Of a stretch of DNA of 64,000 bases, positions 1 to 7,786 are shown one piece after another. A model generated the notes under the pieces. It worked only from the letters and a program-made list of their open reading frames with translations. It did not search any database and was not told the origin of the DNA. The stretch's first letter is position 1. Each line of letters starts with the position of its first letter. Both the position numbers and the translations under genes were made by a program. The DNA is from Bradyrhizobium sp. RD5-C2 (lineage in GTDB: Bacteria > Pseudomonadota > Alphaproteobacteria > Rhizobiales > Xanthobacteraceae): contig NZ_BOVL01000012.1 in the NCBI RefSeq assembly GCF_019972155.1, positions 281,305-345,304 of the forward strand. The letters run 5' to 3'.

Positions 1-1
1 G

Positions 2-529
2 ATGAACACGACCGTCGTCGTCAACCGCAAGGAGCTGGAATACTCGGTCTCCGGCCTGATGCACCCGCAATATCCCGCACCCGACATCAAGCATTTGATC
101 GACCGCCTGCACACCAAGAGCGCGCTGCGTTTCCTCGACCTCGAAATCACCGGTCCGGTCGAGCTGATGCCCGGCGTCTATTGCGATGCCGCCAACGCTC
201 ATACCGAGGGCTCGATGAACATCCACGTCCACACCGCCGACGGCATCGCCACGATCTGCGGCGACGTGATCTATGACTTCAACGACCAGATCGTCACGCC
301 CTTCAACGAGATCCAGGACGCCGAGCCGCGCACCACTGGCAACCATGGGACCAGCAAGCGTGCCGAGAAGGCCGCGATCAAGAAGCTGCTGTCGAGCTCG
401 CGCTATCTGTTGCCGGTGCACGATCGCCCGGCGAAGATCGAGGGCGGCATGGTGGTCGGCCGCCTGCACGACCAGGTGCCCGGGCCCGTCGTGCAAAGCC
501 TGCCGCAACGCAGCTGGTTTCCAGCGTAA
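2..529 (+). CDS. Metallo-beta-lactamase-fold hydrolase, N-acyl homoserine lactonase-like (5' end outside window)
   Basis: C-terminal 175 residues of a metallo-beta-lactamase-fold enzyme, continuing the frame in from the left edge. Visible are a metal-ligand type segment AHTEGSMNIHV followed by the GDVIYD segment, whose Asp bridges two zinc ions in this fold, and a late VHDRP segment that fits the last His ligand. The HxHxDH motif of the family lies upstream and cannot be seen, so the ATG at base 2 is probably internal. Relatives act on lactones such as acyl-homoserine lactones or on unrelated esters; the sequence does not decide the substrate. The stop is 17 bases before the next gene, which also has a lactonase domain, suggesting one transcription unit. 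Confidence 0.75.
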   Translation: MNTTVVVNRKELEYSVSGLMHPQYPAPDIKHLIDRLHTKSALRFLDLEITGPVELMPGVYCDAANAHTEGSMNIHVHTADGIATICGDVIYDFNDQIVTPFNEIQDAEPRTTGNHGTSKRAEKAAIKKLLSSSRYLLPVHDRPAKIEGGMVVGRLHDQVPGPVVQSLPQRSWFPA

Positions 530-546
530 CAGCGAGGACGGATGCG

Positions 547-2121
547 ATGACGCATGTCACGCTACGCGCGGAGTTCGAAGACCTGATCGATCCGTATGCA
601 CCGGTCGGCCAGGTCGGCACCGGCTTCGATTTCACGGAGGGACCGATCTGGCATCCGGTCGATCACTTCCTGCTGTTCTCCGACATGCCCGGCGACGTGC
701 GACGGCGCTGGGATGCGCGGCGCGGCGTGGTCGAGATCAAGCGTCCGTCGAACAAATGCAACGGCATGACCTATGATGCCGATCTCAACCTGATTGTCTG
801 CGAGCATGCGACCTCTTCGCTGATCCGCGAGCGGCCCGACGGGCGGCGCGAGGTGCTGGCCTCGCATTATGAGAACCAGGAGCTCAACAGTCCGAACGAC
901 GTCTGCGTCCATTCCTCCGGCGCGATCTATTTCTCCGACCCCTGGTATGGCCGGATGCCGGTCTATGGCGTCGAGCGGCCGCGCCAGCTCGGCTTCCAGG
1001 GCGTCTATCGCGTGCCGCCCGGCGGCGGCGCGCCGGAACTGCTCGTCGACCGCTATCTGTTCGAGCAGCCGAACGGGCTGTGCTTCTCGCCCGACGAGCG
1101 CATCCTCTATGTCAACGACACCGTGCAGGCGCTGATCCGCGCCTTCGACGTCGGCGCCGACGGCTCGCTCGGCAATCCGCGCGTGTTCGCCTCCGGCATC
1201 CGCTCGGAGCTTGAGCCCGGCCTGCCCGACGGCATGAAGTGCGACCAACGCGGCAATGTCTGGGTCACCGCGCCGGGCGGCGTGTGGGTCTATTCGCCCG
1301 CCGGCGATCTGCTCGGCAAGGTCCGCCTGTCCGAACTCGTCGCCAACCTCGCCTGGGGCGGCGCCGATTTCCGCACGCTCTACCTGACCGCGACCCATTC
1401 GGTCTACGCGATCCCGACCAAGGTCGGCCCGCGCAACGAGCCCTATTTGACCGGCAAGCGCGGCAGCGCCAGCGCCGTATCGTCTTCCACGCCGGCGCCC
1501 AATCTCGCCGCGGGCGAGATGCAGATCAATCCGCAGCGCTGCGCGATGATCATCCAGGACATGCAGAACGACGTCATCATGGACGGCGGTGCCTTCGCCG
1601 AGTCCGGTGCCCCTGCGCACGCGCGACAGCAGCATGTCGTCGAGAATGTCCGCCGCGTCGCCGAGGCCGCACGGGCACGCGGCGTCGCCATCATCCATGT
1701 CTGGTTCGTGGTCGAGCCGGGCGCGCCGGGCGTGACACTGAACGCGCCGCTGTTCGAAGGGCTGGTCGACAGCAAGGCAATGGTGCGCGGCAGCTGGGGC
1801 GCCGCGCCGGTCTCCGGTCTCGAACCGCGTCCGGGCGACTTCGTGGTCGAGAAGATGCGGATGAGCGCCTGGGAAGGCACGCGGCTCGAGACCATCCTGA
1901 AAGCGACCGGCCGCGACATGATCATCAACACCGGGGCCTGGACCAACATGTCGGTCGAGCACACCGCGCGCACCGGCGCCGACAAGGGCTATTTCATGAT
2001 CGTGCCGGAGGATTGCTGCTCGACCATGAATGCCGACTGGCACAACGCTGCGATCAATTTCGCGCTGCAGAACGTCTCCGTCGTGACCAACGCCGACACC
2101 GTCATCAAGGCGCTCGGCTGA
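547..2121 (+). CDS. Fusion protein: SMP-30/gluconolactonase domain plus isochorismatase-like hydrolase domain
   Basis: A 524-residue two-domain protein. Residues about 20-300 form an SMP-30/gluconolactonase/LRE beta-propeller with expected metal-site segments (FTEGPIWHP, SPNDVCVHSSG, GMKCDQRGNVW). A Ser/Ala/Pro-rich linker near 305-325 leads to an isochorismatase-like fold at 330-524. That fold keeps the catalytic Asp (IIQDMQND, Asp338) and Lys (VVEKMRMS, Lys436), but the nucleophile position reads TNMSVEHTAR, so Ser469 replaces the usual Cys. The two domains are normally separate proteins. The reading frame is intact across the junction. A lactonase feeding an amidohydrolase is possible, but the Ser substitution makes the second activity doubtful. 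GAGGA lies about 8 bases before the start. Confidence 0.85.
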   Translation: MTHVTLRAEFEDLIDPYAPVGQVGTGFDFTEGPIWHPVDHFLLFSDMPGDVRRRWDARRGVVEIKRPSNKCNGMTYDADLNLIVCEHATSSLIRERPDGRREVLASHYENQELNSPNDVCVHSSGAIYFSDPWYGRMPVYGVERPRQLGFQGVYRVPPGGGAPELLVDRYLFEQPNGLCFSPDERILYVNDTVQALIRAFDVGADGSLGNPRVFASGIRSELEPGLPDGMKCDQRGNVWVTAPGGVWVYSPAGDLLGKVRLSELVANLAWGGADFRTLYLTATHSVYAIPTKVGPRNEPYLTGKRGSASAVSSSTPAPNLAAGEMQINPQRCAMIIQDMQNDVIMDGGAFAESGAPAHARQQHVVENVRRVAEAARARGVAIIHVWFVVEPGAPGVTLNAPLFEGLVDSKAMVRGSWGAAPVSGLEPRPGDFVVEKMRMSAWEGTRLETILKATGRDMIINTGAWTNMSVEHTARTGADKGYFMIVPEDCCSTMNADWHNAAINFALQNVSVVTNADTVIKALG

Positions 2122-2133
2122 GAGGCGGACGCA

Positions 2134-2760
2134 TTGCCAAAGCTGCTTCACGTCGCCTGCTCTCCCCGCGCCGATTCGGAATCGGCAGCCGGCGCGCGCG
2201 TCTTTCTCGATCGCTTCCGCGAGATGCGGCCGGATTGGGAAATCGACGCGATGAATCTCTGGCGCGAGCCGTTGCCGGAGTTCGAGGGCTATCTGCTCGA
2301 GGCAAAATACGCCCGGATCGGCGGCAAGACCTTCACCAATTCGCAACACGACGCCTTTGCGATGGCGGAGCGGCTGGCGCTGCGGCTGTCGCTGGCCGAC
2401 CGCGTACTGATCTCGACGCCGATGTGGAATTTTTCCATTCCCTACAAGCTCAAGCAGTGGCTCGACGTCATCATCCAGCCCGGCCTGACCTTCCGCTTCG
2501 ATCCGGCGTTAGGTTATCTGCCGCTGCTCAAGGACCGTCCGACGGTCGTGATCATCGCCAGCGGCAGCGACTTCGTCACCGGCATGAACCGCGGCCGCAT
2601 CGACATGGCAACGCCCTATCTGCGCGAAGCGCTGCGCTTCATCGGCATCGGCGACGTCCGCTTCGTGCCGATCGGTCCGACCACCGGACCTGCGGAGCCG
2701 ATCCATGCCGCCCGCGAGGCCGCGCACCGCCGGCTCGCGGAGATGGCGGGGCGGTTTTGA
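2134..2760 (+). CDS. NAD(P)H-dependent flavin oxidoreductase, AzoR/flavodoxin-2 family
   Basis: A 208-residue flavodoxin-like fold protein of the FMN-dependent azoreductase family. N-terminal LLHVACSPR is the phosphate-binding strand and loop; PMWNFSIPYKLKQWLD is the family's conserved FMN-contact region near residue 100; SGSDF near 147 is the later flavin loop. Such enzymes reduce quinones or azo compounds with NAD(P)H in the cytoplasm. The start is a TTG preceded by GAGGCGGA at normal spacing, 12 bases after the fusion gene, so the three genes from the left edge probably form one operon. The physiological substrate is not evident. Confidence 0.85.
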   Translation: MPKLLHVACSPRADSESAAGARVFLDRFREMRPDWEIDAMNLWREPLPEFEGYLLEAKYARIGGKTFTNSQHDAFAMAERLALRLSLADRVLISTPMWNFSIPYKLKQWLDVIIQPGLTFRFDPALGYLPLLKDRPTVVIIASGSDFVTGMNRGRIDMATPYLREALRFIGIGDVRFVPIGPTTGPAEPIHAAREAAHRRLAEMAGRF

Positions 2761-2776
2761 CCTGCTCTCACCATAT

Positions 2777-2899
2777 CGTCGTCCCTGCGAAAGCCAGGAC
2801 CCATAACCACCGCATTTGATTGTGAATGAGACCGTGGCCCCAGCGCTGCACAACAATTGCCATTCGGGGTAATGGGTCCTGGCCTTCGCCAGGACGACG
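2777..2899. repeat. Palindromic intergenic repeat (REP-like)
   Basis: Two 28-base arms at 2777-2804 and 2872-2899 are inverted copies with about four mismatches, separated by 67 bases. The arms begin CGTCGTCC and end AGGACCCAT. The element sits between convergent genes, and its style matches dispersed palindromes common in bradyrhizobial intergenic DNA (recollection, not searched). It may act as a transcript-end hairpin for either flanking gene. Confidence 0.7.
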
Positions 2900-2958
2900 G
2901 CGAGTGTGTGAACGGAGTCGTGAGCCATGTGTCCGCATTCTCGCGACAGCGCTAACAC

Positions 2959-4332
2959 CTACGTTTCCGTCGGCGGAAACACGAGCCTGCACAGCAGTCC
3001 CGGCGCGTTGTCGCGCAGTTCGATACGCGCGCCGTGCAGGCTTGCGACCGCCGCGACCAGACTGAGGCCGAGGCCGTTGCCTGGCGTGTAGCGGCTTTGC
3101 TCGAGCCGGTAGAAGCGCTTGAAAACGCGATCGTGCTGTTCGGCCGGAATGCCGGGGCCGTCATCGGCAACCGAAATCACCGCTTCACTTTCGTCGTTGT
3201 CGCAGGTCACGGTCACCCGTCCGCCCGGACGGCCATGCTTGATGGCGTTGTCGACGAGATTGGCGATTGCGTCGAACAAGAGGTCGCGATCGCCGGTGAC
3301 CAATACCGCCGGATCGCCGGCAAGGTCGAGGTGGGTGGTGACCTCTTCAGCGGCGGCGTCGTAGAGCTCGACCACCTCACCGGCGATCTCGACCAGATTG
3401 ACGGTGCGAAACGCGCCCTTGCGGGCCCGCGTCTCGATCTCGGAAATCCGCGTGATCGATGCGAACATCCCGAGCACCGCGTCGAGATCGGCAATCGTGT
3501 CGCCGATCAGCGCCGCATCGCCCTCGCCGTTGCGCGGGGCGTGATAGGCCTTTTCGAGCCGGCCGCGCATCCGGGTCAGCGGCGTGCGCAGGTCGTGCGC
3601 GATATTCTCGCTGACCTGCTTGACGTCGCCCATCAGGGTCTGGATGCGATCCAGCATCAGGTTGAGATTCTCGGCGACGCGATCCCATTCGTCATGACTG
3701 CCATGGAGCGGGATGCGCTGGTCGAGGCCGGAGAGCATGATGGCGCGGCTGGTCGCATTGATCGACTCGATCCGGCCGACCGTTCGCCGTGTGACCCCGA
3801 TGCTGGCGGCAGCCGCAAGGCCGATGATCAGCACGACGACCGCGATGCCCGCGGCCCTGATCTGCGCCATGAAGCCGTCGAGATCGCTGATGTCGCGGCC
3901 GACCAGCAACCGATCGCCGCCTGGTAGGGTCTTCGCCACGGCGCGCACCAGCGCGGTTCCCGAAGGCAGCGCTGGCAGCGAGGTTCGAAATTCCGTCCAT
4001 CCATCTCCAATGGTATCTGCCGGCCATTGCGTGAGATTTCCCGCGAGCACGACGGATCCCGGGCCGACCAGCAGATAAACCTGATCGGCGAGACCCTTGT
4101 TCGCGACGCGTTGCGCGATCAACGCGATCAGGCCATCGCGGCCGGATCGCGCATAGGCATCGTCGAGGTTTGCCTGCTCGGTCATGATGGCGCGGTCGGA
4201 CCTGTCGCGCACATAGGACAGCGTCGACCCGTAGACATAGGCGAAGATCACGGACACGATGAGGCCGAACGTACCGATGGCGATCAACGCCAGGCGAAAC
4301 GTCGACGACCTGAGGGTCTTAGCCAGGAGCAC
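2959..4332 (-). CDS. Sensor histidine kinase
   Basis: A 457-residue membrane sensor kinase. Transmembrane segments lie near residues 12-34 and 160-180 and enclose a periplasmic sensor region of about 125 residues. A HAMP linker follows, then the H-box SENIAHDLRTPLTRM with phospho-accepting His246, the N-box DAIANLVDNAIKHG, G1 VADDGPGIP and G2 GNGLGLSLV. All catalytic motifs look intact. The gene overlaps the upstream response regulator gene by 14 bases, so the pair is co-translated. The periplasmic domain has no recognisable motif, so the stimulus is unknown. Confidence 0.92.
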   Translation of the reverse strand: MLLAKTLRSSTFRLALIAIGTFGLIVSVIFAYVYGSTLSYVRDRSDRAIMTEQANLDDAYARSGRDGLIALIAQRVANKGLADQVYLLVGPGSVVLAGNLTQWPADTIGDGWTEFRTSLPALPSGTALVRAVAKTLPGGDRLLVGRDISDLDGFMAQIRAAGIAVVVLIIGLAAAASIGVTRRTVGRIESINATSRAIMLSGLDQRIPLHGSHDEWDRVAENLNLMLDRIQTLMGDVKQVSENIAHDLRTPLTRMRGRLEKAYHAPRNGEGDAALIGDTIADLDAVLGMFASITRISEIETRARKGAFRTVNLVEIAGEVVELYDAAAEEVTTHLDLAGDPAVLVTGDRDLLFDAIANLVDNAIKHGRPGGRVTVTCDNDESEAVISVADDGPGIPAEQHDRVFKRFYRLEQSRYTPGNGLGLSLVAAVASLHGARIELRDNAPGLLCRLVFPPTET

Positions 4333-5011
4333 GGAGGCAGTACCCGATGCCGCGGATCGTGTGAATCAGCGGATAGGCTTGCTGGTCGTCGACCTTGCGG
4401 CGCACCCGGCCGACATAGACATCGATGATGTTGGTCGAGGGATCGAAGTGCAGATCCCAGACGTGCTGGAGCAGCATGGCGCGCGACACCACCCGGCCTT
4501 CGTTGCGCGCGAGATATTCGAGCAGCTGAAATTCCTTCGGCAGCAGCGGAATCTTGCGGCCGCGGCGGCTTGCCGTCCGCGCGATCAGATCGACCGCGAG
4601 ATCGCCGACCCGCAGGATGGTCTCCTTGGCAACGGTCTCGCTGCGGCGGCCGAGCGCCTCCAGCCGTGCCAGCAGCTCGACAAAGGAAAACGGCTTGACC
4701 AGATAGTCGTCGCCGCCGGCGCGCAGGCCGCGCACGCGATCATCGACCTCGCCGAGCGCGCTGATGATCAGGAACGGCACCGCGATGCCGTCGTCGCGCA
4801 TCTGGCGCATCACCGTGATGCCGTCGATGTCGGGCAGCATGCGATCGATCGTGATCACGGCATAGTCCCGCGCCGCCCCCTGGCTCAGCGCCTCGCGGCC
4901 GTTCGCCGCCAGATCCACGTCATAGCCGCTGGTGGTGAGTTCCTCGACGAGTTGACCGGCGGTTTCCGGATCGTCCTCGACGACGAGAATGCGGCGGTGA
5001 GCTCCGGTCAT
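4319..5011 (-). CDS. Response regulator, OmpR/PhoB family
   Basis: A 230-residue regulator with an N-terminal receiver domain (acidic pair in VVEDD, phospho-acceptor Asp56 in ITIDRMLPD, Lys in LVKPFSF) and a C-terminal winged-helix domain ending with the family signature VRRKVD...TIRGIGYCL. It is the partner of the overlapping sensor kinase gene. Three direct repeats of ACTCGGAGAGTT (reading strand) lie immediately upstream; the last contains the likely ribosome-binding site. They are candidates for autoregulatory binding. Confidence 0.93.
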   Translation of the reverse strand: MTGAHRRILVVEDDPETAGQLVEELTTSGYDVDLAANGREALSQGAARDYAVITIDRMLPDIDGITVMRQMRDDGIAVPFLIISALGEVDDRVRGLRAGGDDYLVKPFSFVELLARLEALGRRSETVAKETILRVGDLAVDLIARTASRRGRKIPLLPKEFQLLEYLARNEGRVVSRAMLLQHVWDLHFDPSTNIIDVYVGRVRRKVDDQQAYPLIHTIRGIGYCLRAPG

Positions 5012-5017
5012 GTTCTT

Positions 5018-5066
5018 GAACTCTCCGAGTTGTCCTGAACTCCCCGAGTTCTCAAACTCTCCGAGT
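5018..5066 (-). promoter_or_regulatory. Three direct repeats upstream of the response regulator gene
   Basis: On the plus strand, near-identical copies of GAACTCTCCGAGT occur at 5018-5030, 5037-5049 and 5054-5066, spaced 19 and 17 bases, with one or two differences. Read on the gene strand, they immediately precede the ATG at 5011, and the copy closest to the gene supplies a GGAGAG Shine-Dalgarno. OmpR/PhoB regulators often bind tandem direct repeats, so an autoregulatory operator is plausible. A simple tandem duplication of the ribosome-binding region is the alternative. Confidence 0.5.
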
Positions 5067-5157
5067 GCCCCGCAACGGTCGCCGCCAGACTATCCCATTC
5101 CGGGGCTGGATGGAACGCCTGGCGACGACCGCGACAACGGTGCGGTTCGTTGGGCGA

Positions 5158-5670
5158 TCACCAATAGTCGCCGCACACATTGACCCATTGCAGCCCGTAC
5201 GACGTCCATACCCTGCGGTAGCAGCCGTCATAGTAATCGGCATAGACACCAGGCCCGCCGAAGAAGGCGAAGCGATGGAAGCGGTGATGGTGGTGGAAGA
5301 AGCCGCCATGATGGAAGAAGTGCGAGCCGTGGAATCCGGCGCCGGCGAATCGCGGGCCGAACGCGGGAGAACCTGCGAAGCGCGTGCCGCCAAAATGCCC
5401 ACCGGCAAAATGTCCGCCGCCGCCCATGGCGGCGAAGGCCATACTTCCACCGCGCATGCCGCCGCCGAAACCACCGCCATGCATTCCGCCGCCAAATCCG
5501 CCACCGTGCATGCCGCCGCCCATGGCGCCACCAAAACCGCCGCCATGGCCGCCGCCACCGCCGTGCCCACCACCGCCACCGCCGCCACCTCTGGCGAAGG
5601 CTACGGGTGCAAGCGCAACACTGACGGCGAGCGTCGCCGCCGTGAGAACCGTGAAGAGCCTGTTCGTCAT
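5158..5670 (-). CDS. Secreted Gly/His-rich protein of unknown function
   Basis: A 170-residue protein with a clear signal peptide (positively charged start, hydrophobic core, cleavage probably after AFA near residue 26). A low-complexity Gly/Met/His-rich region with repeated GGGMHGGGF units follows to about residue 80, then a His/Phe-rich stretch (FFHHHHRFHRF). The C-terminal CYRRVWTSYGLQWVNVC has two Cys that could form a disulfide. A strong GGGAGGA ribosome-binding site precedes the ATG. The composition suggests metal binding or a surface role, but no function can be assigned. Confidence 0.75.
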   Translation of the reverse strand: MTNRLFTVLTAATLAVSVALAPVAFARGGGGGGGGHGGGGGHGGGFGGAMGGGMHGGGFGGGMHGGGFGGGMRGGSMAFAAMGGGGHFAGGHFGGTRFAGSPAFGPRFAGAGFHGSHFFHHGGFFHHHHRFHRFAFFGGPGVYADYYDGCYRRVWTSYGLQWVNVCGDYW

Positions 5671-6103
5671 GAAATCCTCCCTGATTGGGACCGCGGCGAA
5701 CCTCGTGTCGCCGCATGCAGAGCATGATCAGAAGACGCAAGCGTGAGGCCGACTTCAACTGACAAATGCGCCAGATTCTGACGCCGGATTTAGGATTGGC
5801 GAACGCGCCGGCACATACAGCAAATGGCTGGATCACGGGCGGCGACTGCGTTGGCCGAGATCGACGGACATTTGGCTGGAATCAGCGGGTAGCGCGCGTT
5901 GAATCGATCCGCCGGGTTTCTTAATCCTGCGCCCATCCAAGGAGCGACGTCGTCGCGGCGGGATTGCAGATCCGGTTCACAATTTGTCGATCACCGGGTC
6001 TCCCCGTCGCGCCGGCCGTAACCCACCTGCGATGCAATCGTCTTTGAGCCGGCTCCTCTCAGCGCCGGGACGGTGATTGCTGACCTTCAGCAAGGAGCTT
6101 TCG
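5671..6103. other. Intergenic region between the divergent Gly/His-rich and catalase genes
   Basis: This 433-base region must hold the divergent promoters of both flanking genes. I found no open frame with a good ribosome-binding site, and no convincing OxyR-type or extracytoplasmic-sigma-type site. No repeat stands out. Confidence 0.5.
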
Positions 6104-7567
6104 ATGAGCGACGAGATCAAGAGACCGTTTCTGACCCACGCCTCGGGCGCGCCCGTTGCCGACAATGTGAACATCATGACCGCGGGTCCGCGCGGGCCGG
6201 CGCTCTTGCAGGATGTCTGGCTGATCGAGAAGCTGGCGCACTTTCACCGCGAAGTGATCCCGGAGCGTCGGATGCACGCCAAGGGCGCCGGCGCGCACGG
6301 CACCTTCACCGTCACCCACGACATCACGCGCTACACCAAGGCCAGCATCTTCTCGCAAATCGGCAAGCAGACGCCGATGTTCACGCGGTTCTCGACCGTT
6401 GCCGGCGAGCGCGGCGCGGCGGACGCAGAGCGCGACATCCGCGGCTTCGCGCTGAAATTCTACACCGATGAAGGCAATTGGGACGTGGTGGGCAACAACA
6501 CGCCGGTGTTCTTCTTCCGCGATCCCCTGCGCTTCATCGACCTCAACCACGCCATCAAGCGTCACCCGCGCACCGGGGTGCGCGATCCCGACATGAACTG
6601 GGATTTCTGGACGCTGCTGCCGGAAGCGCTACACCAGGTCACCATCGTCATGAGCGAGCGCGGTATCCCGAAGAGCTTCCGGCATCAGCACGGTTTCGGC
6701 AGCCACACCTACAGCATGATCAACGCCAACAACGAGCGGGTCTGGGTGAAATTCCACTTCCGCACCCGCCAGGGTGTCCAGAACCTGACCGACGCCGAGG
6801 CCGAAGCACTGGTCGGCAAGGACCGCGAGAGCCACCAGCGCGACCTGTTCAACAGCATCGAGCGCGGCGACTTCCCGCGCTGGACGCTGTTCATCCAGGT
6901 GATGACGGACGCGCAGGCCAACGCATTCAAGTTCAACCCGTTCGATCTGACCAAGGTGTGGCCGAAGGCGGATTATCCCCTGATCGAGGTTGGGTACTTC
7001 GAGCTCAACCGCAACCCAGAGAACTTCTTCGCCGAGGTCGAGCAGGCGGCGTTCACGCCGGCCAATGTCGTGCCCGGCATCGGCTATTCGCCGGACAGGA
7101 TGCTGCAGGCCCGCCTGTTCTCGTATGGCGACGCGCAACGCTACCGGCTCGGCGTCAACCACCACCAGATCCCGGTGAACGCGCCGAAATGCCCGTTTCA
7201 TAGCTATCACCGCGACGGCGCGATGCGCACCGACGGCAATCTGGGCGCCACGCTGACCTATTGGCCGAACAGCCATGGCGAGTGGACCGACCAGCCGCAG
7301 CTGAACGAGCCGCCGCTCGAGATTGCCGGCGCCGCTGCACATTGGGATCACCGCGTGGACGACGATCACTGGCAGCAGCCGGGCGATCTGTTCCGCAACA
7401 TGAATGCCGCGCAAAAACAGGCGCTATTCGACAACACCGCCCGCCAGGTCGGCCAGGCGTCGAAGCACATCCAGGAACGGCATGTTGCGAATTGCAGCAA
7501 GGCCGATCCGACCTACGGCAAGGGTGTCGCGGATGCGCTGGCAAAGTTCGCGGCCGGCAAATTGTAA
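6104..7567 (+). CDS. katA: Catalase (monofunctional haem catalase, small-subunit clade)
   Basis: A 487-residue haem catalase converting hydrogen peroxide to water and oxygen. The catalytic His lies in [13 protein letters not shown], the distal Asn in [13 protein letters not shown], and the proximal haem-ligand Tyr in [14 protein letters not shown]. The length fits small-subunit clade-3 catalases. The chosen ATG at 6104 is preceded by AAGGAG at 8 bases; an upstream TTG at 6077 would add nine residues without support. It stands alone, divergent from the Gly/His-rich gene, and is followed by a palindromic repeat. Confidence 0.97.
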   Translation: MSDEIKRPFLTHASGAPVADNVNIMTAGPRGPALLQDVWLIEKLAHFHREVIPERRMHAKGAGAHGTFTVTHDITRYTKASIFSQIGKQTPMFTRFSTVAGERGAADAERDIRGFALKFYTDEGNWDVVGNNTPVFFFRDPLRFIDLNHAIKRHPRTGVRDPDMNWDFWTLLPEALHQVTIVMSERGIPKSFRHQHGFGSHTYSMINANNERVWVKFHFRTRQGVQNLTDAEAEALVGKDRESHQRDLFNSIERGDFPRWTLFIQVMTDAQANAFKFNPFDLTKVWPKADYPLIEVGYFELNRNPENFFAEVEQAAFTPANVVPGIGYSPDRMLQARLFSYGDAQRYRLGVNHHQIPVNAPKCPFHSYHRDGAMRTDGNLGATLTYWPNSHGEWTDQPQLNEPPLEIAGAAAHWDHRVDDDHWQQPGDLFRNMNAAQKQALFDNTARQVGQASKHIQERHVANCSKADPTYGKGVADALAKFAAGKL

Positions 7568-7597
7568 CGCAATGCCTTGACGAATGAAGCACTGAGT

Positions 7598-7704
7598 CCC
7601 GTCATCCTGAGGTGCGAGCTCTTGCGAGCCTCGAAGGATGCACGGCCCCGTCTCTGGCCGATTCATCCTTCGAGGCCCGCTCCGCGGGCACCTCAGGATG
7701 ACGG
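7598..7704. repeat. Palindromic intergenic repeat (REP-like)
   Basis: An imperfect palindrome of about 107 bases. It opens with CCCGTCATCCTGAGGTGCG and closes with GCACCTCAGGATGACGGG. The inner arms TCGAAGGATG (7631-7640) and CATCCTTCGA (7664-7673) also match. It lies 30 bases after katA in the gap to the convergent tex gene. I recognise the style from intergenic repeats of Bradyrhizobium and Rhodopseudomonas relatives; copy number in this genome is unknown. Confidence 0.75.
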
Positions 7705-7786
7705 GCAGCTCGGGTGACTCGGCGAGACGCGTCACGCAGTCGATTTGAAACAGGGCGGCGAGCTCGGCTTGCCGCCCTCACCTCGC

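Noticed and set aside
562..2349. Long open frame of 595 codons on the minus strand opposite the fusion gene
   Set aside because: It mirrors the codon structure of the plus-strand gene in GC-rich DNA, has no recognisable domain and would cover two well-supported genes.
5384..5746. Proline-rich ORF on the plus strand
   Set aside because: It is the complement of the Gly-rich repeat of the secreted-protein gene.
5671..6103. OxyR or EcfG-type promoter before katA
   Set aside because: Only poor partial matches (for example GGAAT with a 14-base spacer to CGTT) were seen.
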